From: Chara braunii
Taxonomy: Eukaryota > Streptophyta > Charophyceae > Charales > Characeae
DNA: 44,024 bases
Assembly: GCA_003427395.1 (NCBI GenBank)
Contig: BFEA01000214.1
Coordinates: 1,417,072 to 1,461,095, forward strand
Direction: 5' to 3'
The notes under the pieces were generated by a model. The model had not been told where the DNA came from and made no database searches. It was given only the letters and a program-made list of their open reading frames with translations. This document shows, piece by piece, positions 9,717 through 18,261 of the stretch (position 1 is its first letter; every line of letters starts with the position of its first letter). A program made the translations under genes and the position numbers.

Positions 9717-10156
9717 TTACCTCACCCTCGAGCAGATCCACACCCCCGTCACCTTCCCCCGCTACCCCTTCCCTCCGCATCTCTTCCGAGATTTCTACTC
9801 CACGCGCCTAATCGCTACCGTCTACCCCCACCACTCCCTTCAGCCCGTTGCCCCCACGTTCTGTCTACATATCCTATTGTTCAGCGCTGCGTGGGAGCAG
9901 TGCAATGTAGCAGAAGTCTACTGCGTAGCCACGGGGACGATCCCCACCTGTCGCTACTACGATTCCTTTCGCGAAGCGCTCTTCGGCACCCTCTCCTCCC
10001 TCTACCGCGACTACCTCGCCTCTCTCCCTCGTAGCGGCGATCGCTTCCCTCGTTTTCACCAGATCATTCGCTATGAGGAACTTCCAGTGACAGTAGAAGG
10101 GATGCATCGCTACCTACCCCCACTTCCTCCCCGTCGTCCCCGCGAACTTCCCACCA
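9565..10156 (+). CDS. Accessory ORF D, partial, runs into assembly gap
   Basis: ATG 9565 opens a frame that overlaps ORF C by 152 bases and stays open to the gap at 10157, about 197 codons. After a Pro-rich N-terminus the sequence looks globular: PLDYLTLEQIHTPVTFPRY, HLFRDFYSTRLIATVYPHH, APTFCLHILLFSAAWEQCNV and DSFREALFGTLSSLYRDYL. It has several Cys but no clear zinc-binding spacing, and no clear membrane segment. No family is recognised. The C-terminus is lost in the N run; reading on through the Ns is not meaningful. Confidence 0.45.
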
Positions 10157-10956
10157 NNNNNNNNNNNNNNNNNNNNNNNNNNNNNNNNNNNNNNNNNNNN
10201 NNNNNNNNNNNNNNNNNNNNNNNNNNNNNNNNNNNNNNNNNNNNNNNNNNNNNNNNNNNNNNNNNNNNNNNNNNNNNNNNNNNNNNNNNNNNNNNNNNNN
10301 NNNNNNNNNNNNNNNNNNNNNNNNNNNNNNNNNNNNNNNNNNNNNNNNNNNNNNNNNNNNNNNNNNNNNNNNNNNNNNNNNNNNNNNNNNNNNNNNNNNN
10401 NNNNNNNNNNNNNNNNNNNNNNNNNNNNNNNNNNNNNNNNNNNNNNNNNNNNNNNNNNNNNNNNNNNNNNNNNNNNNNNNNNNNNNNNNNNNNNNNNNNN
10501 NNNNNNNNNNNNNNNNNNNNNNNNNNNNNNNNNNNNNNNNNNNNNNNNNNNNNNNNNNNNNNNNNNNNNNNNNNNNNNNNNNNNNNNNNNNNNNNNNNNN
10601 NNNNNNNNNNNNNNNNNNNNNNNNNNNNNNNNNNNNNNNNNNNNNNNNNNNNNNNNNNNNNNNNNNNNNNNNNNNNNNNNNNNNNNNNNNNNNNNNNNNN
10701 NNNNNNNNNNNNNNNNNNNNNNNNNNNNNNNNNNNNNNNNNNNNNNNNNNNNNNNNNNNNNNNNNNNNNNNNNNNNNNNNNNNNNNNNNNNNNNNNNNNN
10801 NNNNNNNNNNNNNNNNNNNNNNNNNNNNNNNNNNNNNNNNNNNNNNNNNNNNNNNNNNNNNNNNNNNNNNNNNNNNNNNNNNNNNNNNNNNNNNNNNNNN
10901 NNNNNNNNNNNNNNNNNNNNNNNNNNNNNNNNNNNNNNNNNNNNNNNNNNNNNNNN
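10157..10956. other. Assembly gap, 800 N
   Basis: Exactly 800 undetermined bases, probably a sized or placeholder gap. It hides the end of accessory ORF D, the polypurine tract and probably the start of the 3' LTR. Confidence 1.
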
Positions 10957-11660
10957 GGGCCCGGCAGTTGGAAATTCCGGGATAAGCGGAACTTCGACGT
11001 GTCCTTTTTGTGTGTGAATGTTCTCGGTCGCGTTGGGGAAAACTCTCGGAATTTTGTAAGGATACGAATATGCGTAGGACTTTCTTTTCCCGCGTCGTCC
11101 TCTTCGCGCGCGGATATGGTGATTTCAATTTTGAATTGGTTTAGGACATAGGCAAGCTGTAACTGTTTCGGTGCCCTTTTCTTTTTCTTTTTGTTGACGG
11201 CGCCACGCATGCGAAACTTTCTTCTCCCACCCCCCCTGCTCTGTTTCCCGCATCGTTCTCTCCCACGCTCTTTCCTCCTTCCCCCTTCTCATCCTCCCTT
11301 CTCGCAACTGTTTTCCCTCTCTCTCTCTCCCGCTCTGATCGGTTGCGCGCCCATTTCCCTTTCTTGATCATCTGAATCTAAGGCCCGTCTTATGCTACTT
11401 TCCGCGCCCTTTTTCCCTTCGCCTTCCGAACGTGACTCGGAAGCCCGGTCGATCCTTCGATTACTCTCGCCCACCAATCAGACGCGTGGTCTGATAGGAT
11501 CTGCCTATTGCACGACGAATCTGATTGGCGAAGCTCAGAGTCCCGAAGGATCAACATGGCTTCCGTAGCGCGCTCCTCGCCAAGTCTTCTCCTCCTGCTT
11601 TTTTTCTTACACTTCGATTCTCCCCCCGCCTTCTCTCTCCCTTGTCCCCCTTCTCGCCAC

Positions 11661-11667
11661 TATAAAT
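11661..11667 (+). promoter_or_regulatory. TATA box of the 3' LTR
   Basis: TATAAAT is conserved with the left LTR (432-438) and the solo LTR (30339-30345), in the same position relative to the conserved GACGGACTGTGG block downstream. Confidence 0.65.
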
Positions 11668-12636
11668 TCCGCAAACGCGCCCGCAAATCTCTCTTACGTT
11701 CTCGACTCCCAAGCCAGCTTCCGGGAAGCAATGGCTAGGCAGAGTGTTTGACGCGAGTCGGAAAGTCCTGTCGCGCTGAAATAGGCTGACCGATTGCGCG
11801 CTTGATCGCCACGACGGACTGTGGGATCTGGGCGAACCACGTCGAGTTTACGTCGGCGGGGTGACGATCGCAGTGGTGGGAGTTAGCACGCGACGACTGA
11901 GATCGTTGGTGCGGGTATGAGGATCGATGATTGGAGTTGAGTGGGTGGTTGGCCCGGGGCCATATTGGAATTCACNGCGAATGCGCCTTTGTTGTTGNGG
12001 ATCTTTATCTCTGNCGTGAGTGTACGGCGGCAACGCCGAACTTCCTCTTTTCGGATCTTGTCATCTCCTATCTCGACATTCCTCCCTCGTCTCTCTCTCT
12101 CTCCTCTATCTTTGAATGACGATGTGCCTTGATGCTTGTCCCTCTCATGAATGGGAATGAATTTGTGTGCTCTCTTGTGTGAAGGAACTTCTTCCGAAAC
12201 TCTTCCATTAGTTTCCTGGGTAATCCTCGGATGTCGAGGAATTGATCCTCTTGTCTTGTGAACGGTGGATGCATGTGTACAATTCCCTCGGTTGATTTCC
12301 GACAAGTGCACCCCTGTCATTTTCGCACCTTCCACAGTGAATGTATGTAGGGAGATGCTTGCCTTTTTGTGTTGATTAGACGCAACACTCGGCGGGATTT
12401 TGTTCGAGAATGCAAGAATGTTTAGATCTGTAGTTCTGAATGCACTGCGCATGTCATCTGCCTTATGCTGCACGACATTTGCAACCGATCTACAAGGCAG
12501 CCTCGAGAAACAAGGCGCCTTGGACCAACGTCGCGATGGCTTACTAAACCTGAGTCGCGGGTCGGTCCCTCAGTTACATGCATGATCCAGCTGATGAGTG
12601 TTTTCTCTCTCTCTCTCTCGTGTCGAAAAGAATTGA

Positions 12637-13086
12637 TTGGTGGTTATGCGGGTGTTTTTCCTTGATGACGTCTCGGGATTCTTGCAATTGATTGACATGT
12701 GGACTGACAAATGCCCTTCGATCGGGCGTCAGCCTCCCGTATCTCCCGTTTCAACGCGACCTTTTCCTTACGACGAGGAAAGGACACGTGTATGCGAGTG
12801 GGACGTACGAGAAGCTGTCGCACGGTTCGGCGGACGATATTACTTCCCTTCGGAAAATTGTTGTTCAGGGTTCGTAGAGGCTGGGTTTGTCATTATTGAT
12901 ACACACTTTCCACCTTACTCGATATTGTTGCCATTTAACGAGTTGATCGTCATCCCGTGGACGGCAGTAGAACCCCACTGGCCTCGCACTCTATGCACCG
13001 AGTGCCAGCGCTTTGAGCACTACGAATCCAAGGGTTTCCACTACCGCGTACGGAGTGAAGACGAACACAGAGAAAGAGCCACATGA
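12637..13086 (+). CDS. LTR-encoded conserved protein (intact copy), unknown function
   Basis: This 149-codon ORF lies wholly inside the LTR. It aligns without gaps (constant offset of 3 residues) over about 90 residues with the ORF in the diverged solo LTR at 31236-31826. Shared positions include CEWD (53-56), FPPY (91-94), IPW.A (106-110), WP (115-116), C.EC (120-123), GF (133-134) and RSE (139-141). CxEC with nearby His could be half of a metal site, but no full zinc finger is evident. There is no signal peptide or membrane helix. It starts about 970 bases after the TATA box, so it would be in the leader of the genomic RNA. ATG 12637 was chosen as the first in frame; a start at residue 4 is equally possible. 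Confidence 0.6.
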   Translation: MVVMRVFFLDDVSGFLQLIDMWTDKCPSIGRQPPVSPVSTRPFPYDEERTRVCEWDVREAVARFGGRYYFPSENCCSGFVEAGFVIIDTHFPPYSILLPFNELIVIPWTAVEPHWPRTLCTECQRFEHYESKGFHYRVRSEDEHRERAT

Positions 13087-13460
13087 CTGAGGCCCATCCA
13101 CGTCGGACTCAGAACTGACTGGTGAACGACGTCGGGACTTAATACGAAGACGAGACACGCGAAGCGTGCCGAAGCCTTTTCGCTCTAAACGAAGGGCCGT
13201 AGCACGGTGGGAAGCCCGACAATACTTTTTGGATCGAATTTGTATTTCTCTCTCCTTTCGCGCCGAACTCCCGCGCGCATTTTGCGACGCGCGAAAAAAC
13301 GGTCGACTTACTTCATCGGAGCAACACGGGGGATTTCAGTTTCGTCTGTGTCTCCACACTTTATTTCCAAAAATCCTTGGCACACCCCATCTTGCTGTTT
13401 TTCTGGGGCCCTTTTCCGCACCTCTAGCACTCCGAACGAAAGACAGCACAGGGCGTGAGG

Positions 13461-13602
13461 TTGCGCGTCACAGGGTTCCCAGCTTGTGCCAACTTGTGAG
13501 GATATGGTTGTATGTATGGGATGCTGGACCCGGTTTCCAGCAGGTGTTGCTCCCCACCAGTAGATGAGCTTGTGTGTTAAAAAAAAAAAAAAAAAAAAAA
13601 AA
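13461..13602 (+). repeat. SINE-like 3' end with poly(A)
   Basis: A block reading GGACCCGGTTTCCAGCAGG then TGTTGCTCCCCACCAG (about 13527-13562) is followed by a run of 24 A (13579-13602). The same block recurs near 14125-14168 on the same strand, and on the opposite strand near 15490-15525 and 15674-15703. The last of these is also followed, on its own strand, by poly(A). Confidence 0.55.
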
Positions 13603-13603
13603 G

Positions 13604-13724
13604 ATAGTCAGTTGGATCCTCCTAGTCTGTATTTAGTAAATTATTCAGCCAAGGGGGGTGTGATTGCGAGTGTGAGTGGGTTGCGTGTGGTGTGTGGGAG
13701 AGTGTTGGCTTTAGACACCACTGT
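13604..13724 (+). repeat. SINE body, tRNA head missing
   Basis: This segment matches the body of the tRNA-derived SINE near 36430-36550: TTGGATCCTCC, then GAGTGTGAGTGGGTTGC and GGGAGAGTGTTGG in the same order and spacing. The tRNA-like A and B boxes of that copy are absent here, so it is a 5'-truncated copy or a shared module. Confidence 0.6.
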
Positions 13725-14247
13725 TACTCGATGGGGGTGGGGGAAGATGAAAAGGGAGGCACAGTTACTAGCAAAAAAACTCCCTTCACCGAAGAGAGGT
13801 AGAAAACTATGCTTGCAGGGGTCCCCTGTATAGCCTCAGGAGTAGTCGTAGCTCATGAAAAGAAAGATACTTTCCATGACATGGCAGAACGCAAGTTAAA
13901 AGATATGTGAGAAGAGAGAAAAATATATAATGACTTTCTCTCGATGAGGAGAAGGGGGGTATGTTTTTGGCTGTCGGCGTGTTTGATGGAGATGTTTTTT
14001 TACTTAGGTTTTCGTCATGTACGCAGGAGGTCAATCCTTCCCTTCGCCTGGGAAGTAAGCAATGCCTTTTGTTCTATGGGGGATATTTAAACTTAAGGAA
14101 CATTTCACATCATTGTATAAGGGACACTGGACCCGATTTCCAGCAGGTGTAGCTCCCCACCAATAGATGGAGCCTTCAACATCGAGACCCACTTAACGGG
14201 GCTGCTCTTATCACCTCGTTAAGTGAATCTTCCCGTATATGAAGTTC

Positions 14248-14297
<50 letters not shown>

Positions 14298-14365
14298 AGA
14301 AGGTGGATTTAAAAAAGGAGAAAAAAGGACCACCCAACACCCCCCTTCCTCTTTTTCTTTTATTT

Positions 14366-14413
<48 letters not shown>

Positions 14414-14540
14414 AGAAGGTGGATTTAAAAAAAATATAAAAAAATCATCATCTTTCAATTTCTTTCAATGCACCTTCACTACCTACATACTACTACTCCT
14501 AAGGCTTAGACTGGGGACCCTTGCAAACATAGCTTTGTTG
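13725..14540. other. No gene; two poly(A)-GGAGAAGGTGGATTT units
   Basis: Runs of A at 14254-14295 and 14374-14411 are each followed by GGAGAAGGTGGATTTAAAA, so a unit of about 118 bases is present twice in tandem. The copy of the GGACCCG.TTTCCAGCAGG block near 14125-14168 lies just upstream. No coding sequence is recognised. Confidence 0.6.
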
Positions 14541-14589
14541 TCTCCCTCCAGCCATCAGAGGGGACCCCCTCCCTTTCAAACTTTTGTGA

Positions 14590-14910
14590 GGTGGAGCACT
14601 TTCGAGGTATGCACAAGCGCTCGCGCCCCCTCCGGCGCACACCTCCGGACCTGAGATCGACAGATTGCGGCTCTTGCGAACCTACAGATCAACCGTGCGC
14701 CTACAGCCGGGGCAATGTCCCACCTTGTCGGGTTCTTCATTCTTGGTCGTTGATCTCATTGATCAAACGTCGCCCAACGTTCAAGTTGAGAGTGTGTTTG
14801 CTGCTCAAGGGGCCTCACTCAACTACAAGACTTTTTACATGTATTTGGACAGCCACATGGGCACGATACATTTGCATGACGAAGAACTCGTCCAGTATTT
14901 GAATGAATAG
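14590..14910 (+). CDS. Orphan ORF, possible exon or element fragment
   Basis: A frame open from 14590 to the stop at 14908-14910 has no good start near its beginning. Its C-terminal part reads like real protein (SSFLVVDLIDQTSPNVQVES, YKTFYMYLDSHMGTIHLHDE) and ends QYLNE. It could be a terminal exon (CT-rich then CAG near 14553, but a stop at 14587 intervenes) or part of a decayed element. No family is recognised; it may be chance. Confidence 0.25.
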   Translation, partial: GGALSRYAQALAPPPAHTSGPEIDRLRLLRTYRSTVRLQPGQCPTLSGSSFLVVDLIDQTSPNVQVESVFAAQGASLNYKTFYMYLDSHMGTIHLHDEELVQYLNE

Positions 14911-15473
14911 GGAGGAATTTGCAGGTCCACATATAGATTTATTTAGAATATTGTTCAGTGGATCGAGGACCAGGCATTACAATCTGCTTTTTAATTAAAA
15001 GAAAATTAAAAAATAGAAAATCAAAAGAAGTAGAAAAAAAAAATCGGCCTGAGGAATGTAGTCGTAAAGAAACAGCCTGAGGGGGGAAAAAATTGGCCTG
15101 AGGAAAAAAAAAAAATGCTTTCTCGTTGGGGAATGTAGTCGTAAAGAAACAGCCTGAGGGGTTTAGAGGGCGTCATCGGGCACTAGGGAAGGGTGAGGTT
15201 GCAAGCGCGCCTAAGACCGGTAGGTCGAAGGGTCATCGAAGAGGTAGAAGCTTGGGCATCCAGCAGTAGGCTGTAAAGGTCGGTTGGCATCTATTCTGGA
15301 CGGCAGCCGGCGCTTTGTGCTTCGGGAAGAATAGGGTCGTGGAGGTCCTTAGGAAGGATGAAGAGCCTACTTTTCTTTTTCCCTTTGAAATAAGGCTTAT
15401 ATATTGCAAAAGTTGTAGTTGAGGTCGACCACCTCACAACTCAACCCAGGGTAACATACTGGGGCCAATACCC
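14911..15473. other. No gene; short tandem GGAATGTAGTCG repeat
   Basis: The motif GGAATGTAGTCGTAAAGAAA followed by CAGCCTGAGGGG occurs at 15053-15084 and again at 15130-15161, with partial GGCCTGAGGAA copies between. The rest is A-rich or unremarkable sequence. Confidence 0.5.
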
Positions 15474-15703
15474 AGCTTAGGCTCTGCTGGAAACCGGGTC
15501 CAGTGTCCCCTATAACCACACAACCACCTCAGCTTCCAGAAGGCAAAGAAAGTGAGGAACTAAACTAACAAAACGGATAAAATTCCTAGACTAGGAAAGC
15601 TTTATACGATCACCCAAACCTACTATTACAAGCTCTTTTTTTTTTTTTTTGGGACAAAAGCTCCAATCTATTTGTGGGGAGCAACACATGCTGGGAACCG
15701 GCA
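15474..15703 (-). repeat. SINE-like tails in reverse orientation
   Basis: On the minus strand two copies of the TTTCCAGCA...GCTCCCCAC-type block occur (about 15490-15525 and 15674-15703). The second is followed on that strand by AATAGATTGGAGCTTTTGTC and a run of A (the T run near 15638-15651). The copy at 15674-15703 abuts the outer end of the Penelope-like element, so it may be the insertion site or a later insertion. Confidence 0.45.
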
Positions 15704-15915
15704 GTATGGGAACGCAATCAAAAGATGCGCATAGCCATTGGCAAGGGTTCAGAGGGAAGGGATACGGGATAGAAGAGCACAAATCATAGAGAAGATAAGG
15801 GGTAGAGAGAGATGGAGATATCGATGGCAAAGACCAGGAAAGCCATGAGAGACAGGGTACGCGCAAGAGAACAGGCACTTTATAAAAATGTAAACAATGA
15901 GAGTCAAAGTGTCAT

Positions 15916-15982
15916 GCTCGCGAAATCCCTACGATCATTTCAACCGTCTGCTAGCGACGGTATCATCAGGGGACGATCGAGC
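15916..15982 (-). ncRNA. Candidate type I hammerhead ribozyme, left pLTR
   Basis: On the minus strand the order is: stem I 5' strand GCUCG-AUCG-UCCC; core CUGAUGA; a 6-bp stem II (ACCGUC/GACGGU) with a 7-nt loop; core GAAA; a 2-bp stem III with loop GAUC; cleavage triplet GUA; and stem I 3' strand GGGA-UUUCG-CGAGC. Stem I thus has 4 + 5 pairs around an internal loop, as in natural type I hammerheads, and the very short stem III is typical of those in Penelope-like elements. One deviation is that the pair next to GAAA (10.1-11.1) is U-U rather than G-C. Cleavage would fall between 15930 and 15929. Confidence 0.65.
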
Positions 15983-16109
15983 GCGTACCCTGAACAAATA
16001 TTCCACTACTTAAATAGTCTAATCTCCACACTCATTTCTCCACATAGCTCCAAGGGAAACACGCAGTCTAAGAAGTGTCAATCACGTGAAGGAAGGAAAG
16101 AAAACGCAC

Positions 16110-16131
16110 CTAGAGAAAGAGAGAGAGAGAA

Positions 16132-16164
<33 letters not shown>
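16110..16164. repeat. GA microsatellite
   Basis: A (GA)n-rich tract directly abuts the left end of the TIR element. It also occurs as the left border of the corresponding tract in the right pLTR (about 23426-23480). Confidence 0.9.
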
Positions 16165-16166
<2 letters not shown>

Positions 16167-16172
<6 letters not shown>

Positions 16173-16456
16173 TTCGTTAAAACTGATATTTTTTTCTAAA
16201 TTCACGAAAGTGGACTTAGTCAAAATTTCATTGCTCATCGGGTGAGAAAGTGGTTGTCTCACTTTGTCCATCTGATGTACCTCAACGTAAAGTACCATTA
16301 ACATACATCCGATAGTCAGATCATCGGGAGTCGCCACGACCCCCGATGATGTGATCATCTGACGTCATGAGGACAAAAAAACACTAAAAAATGTTGTTTT
16401 TTTGTATGCTCAATTTCGTGAATTTAAAAAAAAATGTCAGTTTTAACGAAATGTCA
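16167..16456. mobile_element. MITE-like TIR element in left pLTR
   Basis: About 43-bp inverted repeats (16167-16209 and 16414-16456, starting TGACATTTCGTTAAAACTGA) with only two mismatches bound a 290-bp non-coding segment. The middle contains a second small hairpin (ATCATCGGG / CCCGATGAT, near 16320-16350). There is no ORF and no clear target duplication. It lies between GA and GT/GA microsatellites. The superfamily is not determined. Confidence 0.75.

Positions 16457-16458
<2 letters not shown>

Positions 16459-16537
<79 letters not shown>
16459..16537. repeat. GT then GA microsatellite
   Basis: (GT)n followed by a long (GA)n run adjoins the right end of the MITE-like element. The equivalent is at about 23775-23853 in the other pLTR. 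Confidence 0.9.
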
Positions 16538-16538
<1 letters not shown>

Positions 16539-16957
16539 AATTAAATCGACAACCCAGATATCGAATATAGCAAGCTACTGAAAATAAAAAGTCGGAGCAT
16601 CGATTCTCTGAGAACTATGACCGGATTTGGGTGGTGATCAGCCGAAGACGATGGCCTGACGAATTGCCTGTTGACCCGTTTGATGAAGAAACTTCGATCG
16701 TGGGAAGCAGCCTTCAAACTGCTGAGTATTGGGACAGCCGAGAGCTAGGAGCGACAGCTTAATGTCGCAAAATCCTTGTGGTTGTCCCTCGGGTAGTTCA
16801 GTCAAAGACGGTTCGAAAACAGCAAGAACCACCACAGCAGACAACAAAAGAAAATCCAAATATGAGGGGTTGATCCAATGGTGATCAAATCATAGATAGA
16901 GAACCACGTAGCAAAGATTTTAGAGGAAATCATGATGATTAAAAAATGAGAGAGAGA

Positions 16958-16989
<32 letters not shown>

Positions 16990-18261
16990 AAGAGAGAGAT
17001 TTTAGCGGGAAGTGGGATAATCCTCGAAACCGTTTGTCTCGCGGGCGCCGCTAATATCAGAAAAAACTTCAGTATGCTGAAAAACGAAACTTAAAGAATA
17101 AGTGTCCCGATACACGTGAGGTCAGAATAAACAGTAATACGTGAGCAACCGCAAGCACAAAGATGGATCAGAGAGCAATTAAATCAGTGAGGTCCCTAAT
17201 ACGTGAGAATCTAAAGCAGGTGTCATATCCATGTTCATGGAAGTAGCAGGTTCAGAGATACCCTTCATCCTAATTCATGAGAAAAATGCTCATAGATAGT
17301 AATTCATGTGCCCAGATCAAGATCAACTAAAGGGTAGTGAAGACATATCCGGTAGGAGGGGTTAATCGGGCGAGAGAGGGGTGTGCTTTCGTAGATAGGG
17401 TATCACCGATGCCAAGTGAAGTAGAAGGAGGGGGAGAAGGGAAAAAAAGAAAAAGGAAGAGTAAGAATTGACAGTTAGAACGTAGAAGGTTCTGGCAGGG
17501 ATACGTGAGTATCTGAAAGCTGTCTTCAGGCAGGCGCGGCTTCAGGTCCAAGGAGAATGTCATGCTTGGCCGAACAGAGGATAAGTAAAAGGCCTGAGAG
17601 GTAGGAGTCTTGAAAACTGTCGGTCAGAACAGGCGATGCGACACCCACTGGAGTGGCAACGTAACAATGTTATCTTCAGAAGTAAGACAGAGAAGCCGCA
17701 ATGAATGAATGCTCTGCATCAGTGACATGCTTGGTGGGAAGGAGAGCTAAGGTCGATGTCGAAGAGACACGTAAATAAATAGAAAGGCAGTAGAAAAACA
17801 GAAGCAAAACAGAAACGGGCTTGGGCGGGGAAAATTTAGTAGGACTACCTGGCACCTACAGGGATACTCAATCGCGGGAAACCACAGGAGATACAGAAAG
17901 CTGACAGAAAAAAGGCACACGCCAGGTCCCATATCATCCTCAGAAGGCCTACAACAGTGATAGTTAGGGTTTATTCATCTAGAGTCGCGAAAACAAGTAC
18001 CGAGGGGTCCCAAACCCCTTTATGGTTCCTAGAAAAACCTTTGAGCTCCTTGGAAAACAACAAATATGGAAAACCCTTAAGCCGAAACTCACGTTTTAAC
18101 ACAAGTAAACTGGAACCCACTCCTCTGTAATCTGAGGAGTGGGATCATAACAACCGGTTGAAATGACCTATGACAATACCACGTTTCTGCTGGGGAGGCC
18201 CGTAGGAGGAGAAATTCGGGATAGCGATGATCTGTAAGAGAGTAAAGCTAAAGATGCAATC

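Larger units (their letters stand above)
1..13460 (+). mobile_element. Large Ty3/gypsy LTR retrotransposon, degenerate
   Basis: Two long direct repeats (1-2009 and about 10957-13460, constant offset 11229 over their first 1.67 kb) frame an interior with a tRNA-iMet primer binding site, gag, aspartic protease, RT, RNase H and integrase in the Ty3/gypsy order. The left LTR is cut by the window edge and the interior is interrupted by an 800-base run of N. Frameshifts and stop codons break gag, protease, RT and integrase, and the LTRs differ by several percent by eye, so this is an old, non-autonomous copy. Unusual features are the very long LTRs with an internal ORF, a PHD finger ahead of the integrase, and about 2.7 kb of further same-strand sequence, much of it open, between integrase and the 3' LTR. 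Confidence 0.9.
10957..13460 (+). repeat. 3' LTR (start possibly in the gap)
   Basis: Bases 11230-13460 match the left LTR. Bases 10957-11229 are presumably also LTR, because a segment here (CTCTCGGAATTTT near 11044) recurs at the corresponding place in the diverged solo LTR near 29966. The last conserved bases are GGGCGTGAGG at 13451-13460. The copy keeps 223 bases that the left LTR has lost, and contains three single N calls at 11976, 11998 and 12014. Confidence 0.88.
15704..18104 (-). repeat. Left pLTR (3' end of the element)
   Basis: Similarity to 22861-25440 starts at GTATGGGAA.GCAATCAAAAG and ends near ACGCAAGT/ACACAAGT. Most of it differs by several percent, but 16033 to about 16893 appears identical to 23349 to about 24209. 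It contains an inserted TIR element, GA/GT microsatellites and a hammerhead-like motif. Confidence 0.9.

Noticed and set aside
9289-11151. 620-codon ORF spanning the run of N
   Set aside because: Most of it is undetermined bases. Only the part from ATG 9565 to 10156 is supported, and the segment after the gap is LTR.
12591-12640. CTGATGAG ... GAAA in the LTR as another hammerhead ribozyme
   Set aside because: The sequence between the core boxes is a CT microsatellite that cannot form stem II, and no matching stem I or cleavage triplet was found.
13441-13480. LTR ending in TCACA rather than at GTGAGG
   Set aside because: The right LTR and solo LTR both continue with a loosely similar GC.TCACA, but the left LTR runs straight into the primer binding site after GTGAGGT, so the end was placed there. 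A small uncertainty remains.
16110-16358. Small ORFs over the GA tracts (Ser-Leu repeats), including identical pairs in both pLTRs
   Set aside because: They are translations of microsatellite and MITE sequence, and their identity reflects DNA identity.
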